Positions 29,256-41,824 of a DNA stretch of 64,000 bases are shown here, in pieces. The stretch lies in the NCBI GenBank assembly GCA_022457155.1, contig JAJGOT010000030.1, positions 186,001-250,000 on the forward strand, given 5' to 3'. Below the pieces are notes generated by a model, which worked only from the letters and a program-made list of their open reading frames with translations, had not been told where the DNA came from and did no database searches. This stretch comes from Cladopsammia gracilis (taxonomy: Eukaryota; Cnidaria; Anthozoa; Scleractinia; Dendrophylliidae). Each line of letters opens with the position of its first letter. Position 1 is the stretch's first letter. Position numbers and translations under genes: made by a program.

Positions 29256-30950
29256 ACGTTGCATGTCGCTCAAGGCCGGTTTAATGTTGGTTTGAAAAAA
29301 TTCACTTTTATCTCAGGAACGAGTTTTTTTAACTGACAACTGAAAATACCTTTCAGCTAAGATGATAACATTTTAGCTGATATCACGGCATAGTTGAACC
29401 CCATTCAGATCTCTCGATCAGAAGGAGGAATTTGTTTGTCTGTGTCACTCAGACTACGATAATACGACACAAAGAAAGCAGTCAGCCCATTCAGCTTGAG
29501 ACTAAACCATTTGAGTTGAATAGTGGAGAGTGAAAATGCTTCGATTTTGTTCGCGTGCGGCTTGTCAATAAAATCTGTTATCAAATCGCGGAGGTGCCTG
29601 TCAGTCTTACGTAGCCGCTAATCCGTCTGCTCCATTAATTCAACACTTGAGCATTTCCGAGTTTTAAGGAGTTTCGCGAAAAGACAACACCGTTGACAGA
29701 TCAAGTTGAACGTTAGCGATACGCTTTGCGCGCGGGTGACTGCACTACTATTTTTTGATAAGGGTCCATTTTATTATCTCGTTGCTAAGGAACGCGGCTG
29801 CTACGCAAGTACTTCCTGTTTTCTAGTTCTTTCGATCGTTGCATGCACTTTATAGTTTCCGCCCGGCCAACCACCATAAATACATTTTTGTGTTGGTTGC
29901 GAATCATATCAAGGAAACAACAAGGAAAGTATATTTTTTTTAATTCACAATTGGTTCAGGTTTTAGCGTGCGTATTATATCGAGTTTTATAATTCAACAC
30001 ATTGATACACTGCCCAAATATGGTAAAAAAGTTATCGATATGCGTTATGTCTACATGACATATAACCAGCGATGGCGGTAAATTTCGCATTTTGAAAGAA
30101 AGTGAAAATGATTGCTGCCTGCAATTTCGTGTTTTTTGGCGAAAAAGTGCATGAACTATTAGTTAAAAAAGGGAAAAGAAAGAAAAAAAGAGAAGAAAAG
30201 AAAAGAGAAAAATACTGTTCACATGATTGGACAAAAAAGGCGCGAAATTTTCGCGTTGTCGCGGTCGCAGTGTTGTTTCTTGGCGTAGCTGAATGAAAAC
30301 TGGTTCAAAGTTTAACCGCTCGACAAGAAGTGAATGAAGGAGCACAATTTTCGTGAAATTCCTTTGGTAATCACCTCTGGAATATGATATAGACTTGATG
30401 TTTCATCACAAAAGTTTCTGATCTCGTCATTACGGCTGTGGGAGCTAAAAAACGAGCATTCCAAGTTTGTAAACAACATTGATCGACTCAGCTCGTACTT
30501 CGACGTTTGAAAATTTGGTGCTTATGGAAGGGACTAAAAAGCCAAATCAACTACAGGTACGATGTTTTAACCGTTTCTTGTATCCTTTAGCTGTTAATTT
30601 TTGTAAGCTTACTGTCCACGCTGCAGTTCTTTCCGACTTTTCGCCGCTATGTTTAGGTTCGTAGCCGTGTGTTTGTTCAATTTGTTTTGATTCTGAATTG
30701 AACTTTTTAAGATACGAAACACTTGTAACTAAGACATTCTATGCCATTTTACTGTGTTTTAATTCCTGTAGTCACTACTCTGTCCCGTTCTTTGAGTAGA
30801 CGACAACTCCGGCTTCGTAGAAACTGTCAACTGATGTCACTGATTGTGTACGCTAAATTAATTTTAGCTTGGCAAAAGTTTCGGCATTGATCATTGCTTG
30901 TTGTTTAAGAAATGGTGTGAGGTAAAATAATGTAGTTAACCTTTTTACTT
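29256..30950. other. intergenic, nothing firmly recognised
   Basis: Purine-rich run at 30165-30210. An ATG at 30523 with 11 codons before a GTACGA donor-like site is too weak to call an exon. Confidence 0.4.
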
Positions 30951-30989
30951 AATGAAAGGTTGTATATCTCAATGATTTTTTTCTCGAAA

Positions 30990-31200
30990 CTGTGATTTGT
31001 TATCAATGTGTTGAATTATAAAACAGTTATAGTGTTCAAGCTTGCACAATATTGACAAAGGCGCCACTTTCATTCATGAACTGTGTGATGTTGCAAGTTT
31101 CGCGCGGTAAAACATCTGTAAGCTTTTATTTTAAATAAAAGGCTTGTCGGCGATATTTAATTCTTCAAACTGTGCTTTGTTATCAATGTGTTGAATTATA
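30990..31200 (+). repeat. direct repeat of about 70 bp
   Basis: GTTATCAATGTGTTGAATTA, TAAAAC and GTTCAAGCTTGC at 30999 onward recur at 31180 with TAAAACTATTATAGCGCTC. The second copy runs into the hairpin below. Confidence 0.8.
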
Positions 31201-31201
31201 A

Positions 31202-31315
31202 AACTATTATAGCGCTCAAGCTTGCGTGATATCGCCTAATTTTAGCCGACTCGGCCTACGGCCTCGTCGGCTAAGTATTAGGTGATATCACGCGCGCTTT
31301 CGCGCTATAATAGTT
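31202..31315. mobile_element. 114-bp hairpin element
   Basis: The left arm ACTATTATAGCGCTCAAGCT, continuing TGCGTGATATCGCCTAA, pairs with TTAGGTGATATCACGCGCGC and TATAATAGT at the right. The loop region GTCGGC/GCCGAC adds a second stem around GGCCTACGGCC. Confidence 0.9.
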
Positions 31316-31382
31316 AAATGAAGCACGCGAGAAGTTCGCCGGTGAGCACGAGAGAAGCGTAAGCCAAAGGCAATGAATGTTA

Positions 31383-31513
31383 GGCCCAGTTCAAACGTCG
31401 AACTTCACATGTGCCGAACCTAATGCAAATGAGCAAAATCTCACTGAAATCTATTGTTCTTGCTAATTTGCATTAGGTTCGGCACATGTGAAGTTCGACG
31501 TTTGAACTGGGCC
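31383..31513. mobile_element. 131-bp MITE with TTA target duplication (PIF/Harbinger-like)
   Basis: GGCCCAGTTCAAACGTCGAA, followed by CTTCACATGTGCCGAACC, is repeated perfectly inverted at the right end (arm about 48 bp). TTA flanks both sides (31380-31382, 31514-31516). 3-bp TWA targets are characteristic of PIF/Harbinger. Confidence 0.9.
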
Positions 31514-32140
31514 TTAACTGGATTTTTGAAAACCATGTCGCTCTGAGGAAGCGTCTGGGAGTCAGTCCACAATATAAAGACAAAAGACTGTAGTCAGTCT
31601 TTTTTTCTTCCGCTCTCGCTCCCTTTCCCTTTTCTGTGATTTTCGGGCTGGTCGGGGTCATAAAAAGTCTGTAGTTGTAGTGAAATTGCTGTAATTTTCG
31701 CAGTCAAAAGCAACTCTAGCTTTTTGATCACTCTCCTTTGTGAATTTTAAAGCATTCTCCTCTGCGCATTTTAAAGCTTTTCTCTATCACTGTTTTCATT
31801 GGCCCCATGTTTACAGCTATTTTATAATAGACCAATACATGTACTCTCGAACCTGAACGCTAAGTGCATGGATGAGATACAGAAAAGAGATACAAGATAA
31901 GAGATAACATAACAACAAAAGCTGTTCAGTACTGTGAAACTTTCACGAGAGTCATGGAAGCATGAGCTATCAACAGAACTGAATACTGCTGAATAGGTTT
32001 CATTTGGATCGTTTGTAGGCATTTCGTGTACTGGCTCAAAGAATTAGAACACGTCACCCTGCGAAAAGTAAAAGCTGCATCATATAATTTATATAAGTGC
32101 AAGTAGTTAAACAGTATGGAGGGGCATTCTGGACAAAAAT

Positions 32141-32225
32141 GCAATTAGATCGTAAGTTTCATTCCATTAGATCTTACCTCTATGCAATTAGATCGTAACC
32201 TTCATTCCATTAGATCGTACCTTTA
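32141..32225 (+). repeat. two-unit tandem repeat
   Basis: GCAATTAGATCGTAA..TTTCATTCCATTAGATC occurs twice at 44-bp spacing. Confidence 0.8.
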
Positions 32226-32235
32226 AGCCATTGGA

Positions 32236-32510
32236 CAGCTGATACCCACGCAAGAGCACCCCAGGTTGCTAGTGGACTAACTTGGTATCCGTTTATTAAT
32301 TATTAACTACAAATTCTAATTTTAAAAACTCACTATATCTTCAACATTTCTTATTTCTCTAAATTTTACCAATCCTTTGAGAAAAACTAGTATTTCCTCC
32401 CAAACATACCCAAAAATCACCCAAAAATTTACAAAACACCCCATACAAGGATTTATGTTTTAAGCATAGGGTTTTTGGATTGCTTGAAACGCGAACGAGA
32501 TATTTCCATT
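32236..32510 (+). repeat. interspersed repeat, copy 1 (pair at 47968-48235)
   Basis: Shared phrases with the second copy are TGATACCCACGCAAGAGCAC, CCAGGTTG, TTCTAATTTTAAAA, and GGATTGCTTGAAACG. No coding motif. Confidence 0.75.
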
Positions 32511-32985
32511 ATAGCCATGTCAAGAGGCGGAAAAATGACATTCAGGAGTACCCCCGCCTTAAGTGATCGGCAGGTTATGTTAGCTCCGCGCGTTCATTGG
32601 TCTGTTGTCAGAGGAGCGAAAAACAATAGGAAACTCAATAGCAAATTCAATAGCAGAAAAAAAGAACCAAAAAAAAAAAACGAAAAGCAATTGGAAACTC
32701 CTTTTTCCTGCACTGTTATCAGACACTACAAAGTGTTCCATCATAGCCAAACTGAGGATTTAGTTTGTTGCGGACAAAACAGGTACGATTGCAGTGAATA
32801 GCCCGTATACAGGCGCCCTAGCCTTCAAGAAAGGGCGCGCCTGTAGATAGGCTAGCAGTGAATAGTATCAGCGGGCAAAGAAAATCAACAATTGGACCCT
32901 GAATCCGCAATTGTTTCTAAACGTACATTACAAAGTGCGGGCCCGGGTTTTCGCTTGTCATTGACATGCAGCGAGTGCATCTTGA

Positions 32986-33352
32986 TATCCCAGGGGGGGG
33001 GGGGGGACTCAACAAAGTTTCGTACGGGGATGCTCCGCCCCGAGGTCCAAACCCTTCCCCTTTCATATACCGTTTTTGACAGAAAAGGTTACCCCTTTCA
33101 TATACCTTTCATTGAAAATGGTACCCCTTTCATATTACTTGCGTCTGTTTGATATATTTTGAAAGGCCTTTATATAATACTTAAATGGCGGTTTTCCCTA
33201 CCTTTTTTATACTTCAACTCGTATTTTCGCTACCCTGTCCTATACTTCGTGAAATCCCTACCGTTTCATATACCTCCAGCCTCAAAAAAGGTACCCGCGG
33301 AGCATCCTCGTATATCCCATTATAGGGAGTACCCCCCCCCCCCCCCCGGGCT
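32986..33352. mobile_element. DNA element with G/C-homopolymer ends
   Basis: Left end ATCCCAGGGGGGGG..., right end AGGGAGTACCCCCCCCCC..GGG. Inside are repeated CCCTTTCATATACC phrases on one side and CCTACC..ATACTTC on the other. TIR-type; the homopolymers make the exact ends uncertain. Confidence 0.65.
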
Positions 33353-33865
33353 TGATATGTATAAACGGACTTTCCAATGCACGCCGAGTCTGAAGGCACG
33401 AGGGTCTGGGCCATTCTCCTCATGGCCTCAGGAAATTTAATCACTGATCGTTGTGTTTCTCATACCGAAACGTCCTTACCGAGTAATAATCGGCTAATAC
33501 ATTTATGGGTTAACAAGTCTATATTTTAGTATTTAAAAATACTTTTCATTTTCGAAATGTAAAGTGAAGTAGCCGGACGTTACATTCGGCGTCCGGTTTC
33601 AGGAACGAAACCCCCCGTGAAAAACCTGATATTATAAACTTTTCCTAGCCGTTTATTGCACCTTTTGTTTTAGTAGTTTTAGCTTCTTAGCACTTAATCA
33701 CGTACTGAACTGATATTCAATACAAATCCTGTTATACTGGACAAACTGACGAGCGTCAACTTGAGGTCAGAATAGTACCATTCAATCTGCGCACAGTGAG
33801 CTAACAAAGAACCGCCAAGAATTTAAATGTACTAGCTTAGAAAGAAGAGGTTTTGAACTGCCCGA

Positions 33866-34212
33866 CCGAAATAGCAAAATTTCGCTTAGCTTATTTCCAA
33901 GTTATATCGCCAAATGCTACCAAATATACAACTAAATTGGATAAAAAGATTCTATAGAGCAAAACAGAAGCAGTTTAGATAAACTCACTGCAGGAATGCA
34001 AGGATCTGGAAGTGGATTACAGTTCATCAAGTTTGATTTCGTGATAGGCGGTCAAGACATCAAAATTTTCATTCTTCAAGAACTTTTATATTTTTAGCAG
34101 TTATTTTATTTCTTTAATTAATATTTCTTTGTTTTATTTGTTTTGGCATTTTTTCTGTCTATTTCAAGACAATAAAGCAAGCGACTGGCCATAATCGTGA
34201 AAACACGATAAC
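33866..34212 (+). mobile_element. second copy of the TTAA element, ends eroded
   Basis: CGAAATAGCAAAATTTCGCT, AAAAAGATTCTATA, TAGGCGGTCAAGACATCAAA, CTGGCCATAATCGTGAAAAC in the same order as 36206-36560. The GGGACA terminal motif is gone. Confidence 0.8.
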
Positions 34213-34734
34213 ATTCCTAACTGGTAACCGAGAAAAGGCCGAAATTGATAACCGTGAAGAATCATGACTCTCCGTCTCCGTTCGCATCTGAATTCGCACG
34301 TCGAGGAACGACTTAGGAAACGGCTTCCCTTTCAGTGCCACGTAGACTCTGAAACCCGTGGTATAGAGACAGCAGTCTACTATCGGGTTAAGTTTCAGCT
34401 GACGAGTGGAACCTGAAGAAGTTTGGGTTAAGTTTGGTCAATTGTCATTAACATCAAAATGCTGCATCTTATATACAAAGAATGACAAATCGCGGAAAAT
34501 ATGTCGCAGGGATTCCAATCAGGTCTTCGATATTTCTAATCCATCTTTTTCAAACACTGCCTCACTTGATCTTTCCCATGCGCAAGTGACCGTAAATTAG
34601 TTGACAGAACAAGTGCCTGACAAAATAGCAATAATTACTGAATTGATTGCGCTTTGTAAATAGTTATCCGTGCAGCAAAAAGCTGTTCACTTTCGTCATT
34701 TGTTACTATACTAAAAGTTCTTTAATACTTATTT

Positions 34735-34856
34735 GAAGCTTATATCCCACTTTTATTTTATTTACTTTTGTTTCTGTTTTTAAACCGTAAGGATCAGTTT
34801 GCCGTTTAGTTGTTTCACTTTAAGTGCTCATACTGATCTAGGTCTGGAAGCCTGTA
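34735..34856 (+). repeat. member of the GATCAGTTTGCCGTTT repeat family
   Basis: TTTTATTTACTTTTGTTTCT, GGATCAGTTTGCCGTTTAGT and ACTGATCTAGGTCTGGAAGC match 16910-17010, 22500-22610 and 51540-51660. Confidence 0.85.
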
Positions 34857-35640
34857 GATGGGACCATGAGAAAGATAGCGTTTGTATCTCAAAATATGCG
34901 CAGTTTTAGAAAGAGTTACCGAAGGAAACGCGAGAAAATACCTATCAAATTTGCTTTTTTCGGCTCTACTGTCCTCACAAACATCGGAGAAACCTACATT
35001 TTTGCATGAGCGCGCGCAAATTTACTCAAGCTCTTTTCATCAGCGCGCGCGGCTTATAACCGTAAAATCCATTTCGAAAAAGAGTGACAGCCAGGGTCGA
35101 GTGGCCGCGCATTTAACTATGGAATGTTTTATTTTAGAAAAGTAAAGAAATAAATTCCACCACGTGCTGAGAACAGTTTTATTGAATAAGCCAAGAAACA
35201 CTGGACGACACAACGCAAGGTCCAATGTGCAGTCACTTTCGACAACGAGCTGCCACTCATTTTAAAAAATTTGAGCGTTTTATTGTTTATATAAGGATCT
35301 TTAATAAAAAGCTACAAGTAACGCGCACGTTACAATTTTCTAAATTGGCGTCTTTTTTCGCCGTTCGAGCTCAGTGTCTCCTTCAGGACATAGCTTATAT
35401 CTGGACCCTGTAGTGCAAATTAATAAGGATTATTACTGTTTGCTTTAGATGAGATCAGCGATCTAAGCAATCGTCGTTACCTACAGTACTCATCATATTT
35501 CCACCGCAAATCGCTGATCTGTCTATTTCTGGATCGATACCCACTGCGCTGGGTGGATAGAAGCCGATCTGTGCACGTGAGACAAGAGTGTTTGCCTAAG
35601 AACACAAAACGAGGGAGCTACAATGGTCTGAAGTGCGCTT
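34857..35640. other. nothing recognised
   Basis: Contains GAGCGCGCGC and CAGCGCGCGC CpG-rich words at 35010-35050. ORFs of 60-87 codons show no motif. Confidence 0.4.
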
Positions 35641-35683
35641 TCTCGCCGTACCCTCTGTGGCGCCCACAGGGTGTACGGCGAGA
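35641..35683. repeat. 20-bp-arm perfect hairpin
   Basis: TCTCGCCGTACCCTCTGTGG pairs with CCCACAGGGTGTACGGCGAG across a 2-base loop. Too small for an element with a body; could fold stably in RNA or cruciform DNA. Confidence 0.85.
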
Positions 35684-35984
35684 GAGAGCTAGTCGGGTTC
35701 AAATCTTTGTTCTCTCTCTAATGTTCAAAAGCGAATTCATTCTCACATGTATCGAATATAATACGTATTGATCGCGAAGGTCAATCGATGGCTGTTTAGC
35801 CTTTGAACGATGATTCTTTTATAAATAATAGTCAAGTGTCAAACAAACATACAAACAAACATAAACAAACATTTTACTACATACGCAAATAGAATATAAA
35901 GATTATATAAACAATAAGGTGATTATCAACCGAAAGAATGCCTGAACCAAGTACACGTCGACAAACCTATCGCGAAAAGAATCC

Positions 35985-36826
35985 AGGGGGAGGTACTTCC
36001 ACCAATGTAAACTATATAGGTATGTGCCGCGGGATAGGATATGGTTTTTGAGTTGTTCAGTCCTTAAAGGGTATCTTGTATGGTATTGTGATCCTTGGAT
36101 CCTAGGGTTCCTTTAAATTGTATTAGCTAAATTGCAGATCTAGAACCATAGTATTCCATGCTTGATGATAAACTTCCGTACCTTAAAGGGACATTGTCCC
36201 AACGAAATAGCAAAATTTCGCTCAGCTTATTTCCACGTTATACCGCCAACTGCCACCGAATAAACAACTTAGTTCGATAAAAAGATTCTATATAGCAAAA
36301 CAAAAGCAGTAGTTTAGAGATAAAGTGCAGGATTGCAAGGATTGAAGTGGATTGCAGTTCATGAAATTTGATTTATTGACAGGCGGTCAAGAAATCAAAC
36401 TTGTCATTTTTGTGGAATTTTGACTTTTCTAGTGTTATTTTGTCTGTTTAGTTATATTTCTTTGCTTCTATCACTTTTGCCGATGGTTTCTTCCATTTTC
36501 AAGATAACAAAGTAAGCTTAAAGCAAGCTCCTGGCCATAATCATGAAAACACGATATTTCAGCCGGGACAGTGCCCCTTTAACCTTACTGACTCTCTTCG
36601 CGCCAGAAGGTGCGTTAGGCCGTTGATGCTAAACTTCCCATGTACAAAAAAGAAGTAAAAACTAGACCTGCACATAATTCCGAGTTATCGTTTTCCCCTT
36701 AAATTTTCGGGTTTCATTTTTCGATTTTGGGCCTTAAAAAGGGTACTGAATTTTTGATCTTGTTCCGGCCCTTAAATAAGGTCAGGGTTTAAGAACCTTG
36801 GCGGCACACCCCCCGGGAAAGAGAGG
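35985..36826. mobile_element. G-rich-ended DNA element interrupted by the TTAA element
   Basis: Left CCAGGGGGAGGTACTTCC and ATGTGCCGCGGGATAGG, right GGCGGCACACCCCCCGGGA are inverted counterparts. The TTAA element at 36187-36578 sits inside it. Confidence 0.65.
36187..36578. mobile_element. 392-bp element with TTAA target duplication
   Basis: Starts AGGGACATTGTCCC and ends GGGACAGTGCCCCT, flanked by TTAA at 36183-36186 and 36579-36582. Non-coding. Its other copy is at 33866-34212. Confidence 0.85.
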
Positions 36827-37329
36827 TTGGTATTTGTGATAAGTAACTACAAATAGTGCGTTGGTGATTAAGGGTTGTTTTGCGGCCAAACTCCTCGAAG
36901 AAACTCAGACTGGTAAAAGTATTACGAACCGGCTGATCAGAAACAACAACAATGGATTAAAAAAAGCTGTGAACTTCTTACTGTTAAGGGTGTAAATTTT
37001 CATGAGAACGGCATTTAGAGAATTACAAACACAAAACCGGGATTTTACCACTTATATTTTTAGTTCAATTTTCTCTGGAATGTGGTGCACCTTTAAACAT
37101 TTTAAGTACTTGAAAGAGCTGGAAATGTTTTCATGTAGATACGTGTTAAATCATCTTGTACTTTTCGCGATTTTTATTTAGCATTTTGTAATCCTATTTA
37201 ACCGGCTGTATTAATACCCGTATATGTCTCACACTTGCACAAGAAGACATTCCTCAAATACGTGCAAGCGATTATTGTGTTAGCCCATGACTTTGCTTAG
37301 CCTTCCACTCATAAGATCAACCATTAACT

Positions 37330-38100
37330 CTGACTGTTTTTAGTAAGTGGCTCTAACTGTTGAAACTGTGAATGAAGTTCTAAAGCATGACCTTTTAAAG
37401 AGAGCTTTTTCTAACTTTGAGCAGTACTTTCCTGTGGTACTGTTCGCCGACTGAGTGCATCAAGGGGTATGCTTCCAATTTTTGAGTCTGTCTACATGAA
37501 ATCCTAAAGTGTACCAATTTGAATGAAAACTGGAGTCTTTAAAGCAGCAATTTCCTGTGCTACCGTTTATTATATTATGCTGTACAACGTGCATGTCTCT
37601 GACGTATCTGTGAATAAAATCTTGTGAAAGTGAATCCATTCAAATGAAAGCTATTGAGCAGTACTTTCCTGTGGTACTGTTTATTATGCTGTACAAGGTG
37701 GTTCTAACTTACTTTTGAGTCTGTGCATGAAATCCTAAAGTATGCCGACCATTCAAATGAAAGCTACTGAGCAGTACTTTCCTGTGGTGCTGTTTATTAT
37801 GCTGTACAAGGTGGTTCTTACTTTTGAGTCTGTGGATGAAATCCTACGTGTGACCATTCAAATGAAAGCTACTGAGCAGTACTTTCGTGTGCTACTGTTT
37901 ATTATGCTGTACAAGGTGGTTCTAACTTTTGAGTCTGGATGAAATCCTACAGTGTGACCATTTGAATAAAAGCTACTGAGCAGTACTTTCCTGTGGTATT
38001 GTTTATTATGCTATACAGCGTTACCCTAACTTTTGAGTCTGTAGATGAAATCCTTAAGTATGTGACCAGTCAACAAAAAATGAAAGCTACTGAGCAATGC
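37330..38100 (-). repeat. 108-bp-class minisatellite, array 4, inverted orientation
   Basis: About seven units in the opposite sense to arrays 1-3: GAGCAGTACTTTCCTGTGGT, TTTATTATGCTGTACAAGGT, CTAACTTTTGAGTCTG, GAAATCCTAAAGTGTG. The best-preserved units lie at 37630-38030. A 66-codon ORF across two units is a by-product. Confidence 0.95.
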
Positions 38101-39590
38101 GGCGACCTAGGTGAGGTTTACTGTTGTTAAAAGTCTTATCGGGGTGCAATATTTTTAGTTAATTAAGTGTTACAATGTCCGGAATTTTAATGTTAACTGT
38201 TAGTTATATAAGAAATTACGGTTGAGTGTTGCAATTCTTGGCATCCTATACTAGATACTAAAGAAAACAAGAAAAATAAAACTACAGAAGTAACTGATGA
38301 TCATTAACATTAGTTGAATTTTATTTTCCTTGTATGAGATCGGTATTACGATCTGCATACCAGGTATTTCACATTATTCTCTCTATGTACCTAACAGATC
38401 AGATTGAACGAAGAGAGAACCGGGCACTTAAGATCATTTTTCCAGAACTTGATTAAAAGCTTGGAATAGGCTATAAATATTCCAGGGTTAACAATTCTGA
38501 TCACGACAGGAGAGCCAGTGCTGGATAATAAACTCTATTCAATCATCGAGAATTACGAGCAACATATTCCAGCTAAGCTTCTGCCTACGCCTCATCTGAG
38601 TAGAATTAAAGGAAATGCCAATTAGTTAAAGTAAGTATCACTTTGAAAAGCCAAAAGCATCTTTTTTTTCAATGGAAACCAAAAAAAATCACTCATGCTC
38701 AAGATTTGGTTATTAATTACTATACTAGTGGTCTAAAACTATCGATAATTGTCTTTAATTGCTGCATGTGGCTCAGATGGAAATGTATTGTAACTTTAAA
38801 TGATTGGCCATTCTTTTTTTCAAGCTCTTCCCTTATGTGTTTTTGGGAAATAGCTAAAATTTGATTATGGTTATTTCACTCTTCGGGAAATCACTTGTTA
38901 TTCAGTTCCCCTCGCGATGCTCTAAGAAATTTTGTGTAAGGTAATTATGAAATCTTAATTACAGTTTTGACCAAAAACAGCAAACTCCCCAAGCCATTGC
39001 TCCATTTAACTGAAAACCAAGAGATTTGCAGGCATCTTTACCATGCTAAACGGGTAAAAAGAATATACTACATATCTATCTTTTCTAAACAATGTTATTA
39101 GTAAATAAATGTGCTTTTATTTAATGCTATAGATCTTGTTTTAGTAGTTTTAAATCATGGCTCGGATTCCTTTTCCGATTAAGACATTTTTTTCCTTTTT
39201 CCGGTTGCATTTTTTTGAGCTTGACTGTACTACTATAGCCGCCACGTCTCAAGAGACAATGGATATATCAGCTTTTGATATATCCTTAAAGCTACCAGGT
39301 TGAATCTAACAGTCGCTTTTTTTTTATTCTAAATCAGTTAACTATCCTTAAAAGGAGGCGATTAGCCCCTGGTCCTAACATGAATTTAACAAATATCTGA
39401 AAACTGCAAACTGCGCGCGCGAAAATCATAGTCACGTGTCTATTTTTGGTTTTCACCGGAAGAGTAAGTGGTCTGAGCAGGAAGTAAGTTTCCAAAACAA
39501 TTTAAAGCCGCACTTGATACAATACAAGCTGCCGAAATGATCAAAGAAATAAATAATGAGATTTTAGGGACTATCATAACATTACTAATA
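38101..39590. other. nothing recognised
   Basis: AT-rich sequence with ORFs up to 73 codons and no motifs. Confidence 0.4.
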
Positions 39591-39830
39591 AACATAGCTA
39601 AGGAGCTCAGGAAACGCTGACAATTAGGCAACATATATTGCCAATATACAGTTTTATTCCTTCCTTAGTTACATCTAGTTCTCATTTCAGGTAAGCGCTA
39701 GCTGTTGAATGCTCAACTCCACCCGAGAGTTTCTAAAAGGTAAGTTAATTGACTTTGTGATTAAATTTATTTTGTAAAATATAAACAAACAAACAATAAA
39801 CAAACAGTCATTGGAAAATATTGACAATAT
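39591..39830 (+). repeat. interspersed repeat, copy 1 (pair at 44877-45165)
   Basis: TCAGGAAACG, TTGCCAATATACAG/TTGGCAATATACCG, TCCTTCCTTAG, CTCCACCCGA, and ATAAACAAACAAACAA are in the same order in both places. Confidence 0.75.
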
Positions 39831-39835
39831 TGCAG

Positions 39836-39896
39836 CTTACGCTTGAATGGACACATTTTAGGACTTTATCCACGAACCATACAAGTTAGAACCATA
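39836..39896 (+). repeat. single eroded unit of the 108-bp-class minisatellite
   Basis: CTTGAATGGACACATTTTAG, GACTTTATCCACGAACC and AAGTTAGAACCA. It sits directly after the repeat at 39591-39830. Confidence 0.7.
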
Positions 39897-40880
39897 AATG
39901 AAGAAAGATAGTCAATGTTAAGATTGGTAATGAATGACAATGATGTAATGTTCATCATGTCCTGTGAAAGAATTCACTTGACGTTGTGTCAATTTTGAAC
40001 TTTAAATACAAATGAGGGTTCATCATGAATCATAATTGTGAGTTCAAATGGAGTTCTCGTTAACTTTGTTTAATAAGTTCCCGTCAATATACTGGTACAC
40101 AGCATCTCTAACCATATCAGATATGTAAAAACAGTACCGTTCAAAATAGTGCCTTCCAAAAATACTAAAATCAGTAACCCTACCCACCGTGAAATATTGA
40201 TCAATTCTTTTAAGCAATAAAAAGCCGAAGCAATTAATAAAATCAATGCTTAACCCTTAACGCGAATGGGACTACCGGTATTACATTAAAATAATAGGAA
40301 CTTGAGAGTTAAAACTGTTAACAAAACAATCAAATTAATATCCATATGGGCGTAGAGCCCTGGAGTTGAGTGCTATCAAGATTGAGCGTAGCTCATATGG
40401 AATTTTAACTCTTAAACGAGAATAAGAAGCATTTCAAACGCCCTTTGTTATAAAATGTGACCTAAATTGTCCTTCGCATGTTTTTGTTTGTTTGTATGTA
40501 GGACAAATATTTGCTTAGTGGTCGGGGGAAGTCTTTTAATAGCGTCTCTCTTGTGATTTTCTTAGTTTTCTGTAGGCTGGGCTCCTTTAATTGACGCCAG
40601 ATTGTCCTGTTCACATAGCCGCGTTCATTAGTTGAATATCAGTGCTTTAGGGGATGGATACTCCTCGAACTAGCGAGCTCGAAAATGATTCCCTTTGAAA
40701 TAAACTGCTAAATGAGCTACCAATCGGCTTTCCAAAACTTAGACATTTTTTGGTATGGTCAAATTCTAGGTGACATTTTCTAGGCGACATTTCAGTAAGG
40801 GAAACGTATGTCGCAATATCTCATGAATTGCTTTGCACTGTATAAAATTAAACTTTTTTCAATTTTTTTCGTACGTTTTT
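39897..40880. other. nothing recognised
   Basis: No ORF or repeat of note except short inverted words around TTGAGAGTTAAAA (40301) and TTTTAACTCTTAA (40395). Confidence 0.4.
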
Positions 40881-40884
40881 GTTT

Positions 40885-41289
40885 CGCTTTTTTATCCTAG
40901 GCTAGGCTAGAATTTTTATTTACTATTTAATTTTATGTACAAGCATTTAATAATTAACTGAAGGCAAAAACAGAAACCAAGAATGATTGAGCGGCCTTTA
41001 CTCGCAATATTATATGAATTACAGCTGTCATCGCTGCAAGCATCATCTCTTCATTTCCCTCCATTTCCGCAGTTCATTGAGCGTTTTTAGCTTTTTTTTT
41101 ATCCTAGGCTAGGCTAGAATCTTTTATATTTACTATTTAATGTTATGTAGAAGCATTTAATATTTTTAAGGCAAAAACAGCAACCAAAAATGTTTGAGCG
41201 TCCTTTACTCGCAATTAAATGAATAACAGCTGTCATCGCTGCAAGCATCATCTCTTCATTTCCCTCCATTTCCGCAGTTCATTGAGCCG
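40885..41289 (+). repeat. tandem duplication, period about 205 bp
   Basis: TATCCTAGGCTAGGCTAGAA at 40893 recurs at 41099, and both copies end in AACAGCTGTCATCGCTGCAA/ TACAGCTGTCATCGCTGCAA and TTTCCGCAGTTCATTGAGC. Identity is high over the last 90 bp. Confidence 0.95.
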
Positions 41290-41373
41290 TTTTCAATTGA
41301 GTGTCGAAAGTAATTTCGCAATTGCTTTGGTTTTGCATTGCTACGCTTTCACCAAAACCAATCGCTTGGCGCC
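41286..41373 (+). mobile_element. partial copy of the CCAAT-rich foldback element
   Basis: GTTTTCAATTGAGTGTCGAA, TTGCTTTGGTTTTGCATTGC as at 6559-6615. It starts exactly where the tandem duplication ends. Confidence 0.8.
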
Positions 41374-41697
41374 GGCTACCAGTGCTCGAAATTAGCATGT
41401 GGTCGTCCGGTCCGGAAATTTACCGGGTAACCATTTTTCAGTAAAATTACAAGCCTGGTTGCCCGAGAAAAAATTATCGACGACCCAGCTATGAATCCAA
41501 TAAGATATTTACTGTAAACAGCTAAAATACGTTCTGTGTCGATGTCGACCCGATAAGATAAAGAACACGGGTTAATAATTTGCCAGTAGAGCGTTTTATC
41601 TGTAAATGTTATGAGGGCAATAAAATGGAGGAGACAAATATTTCCCTCTCCAGAAACACAGTTTTCAGCGTCGGTGGCGATCACAGTTGAAGACGTA

Positions 41698-41824
41698 GTT
41701 TCTTGGTGTTGCGGATGGTGTGATCACCAAATGACGTAAAACAAAAAGATTTAAAAGACACTGAACAATACCCACACCACAACACAAAAGCTAACCAACA
41801 ATGGCTTCCGCGACACCAAGAAAC
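41698..41824. mobile_element. foldback element, TIR GTTTCTTGGTGTTGCGGA, copy 2
   Basis: GTTTCTTGGTGTTGCGGA at the left; TCCGCGACACCAAGAAAC at the right. The interior is reverse-complementary to copy 1 (6885-6995). Confidence 0.85.

Noticed and set aside
30479..30664. First exon of a new gene (ATG at 30523, MEGTKKPNQLQ before a GT)
   Set aside because: Eleven codons and a weak donor; no following exon or family match.
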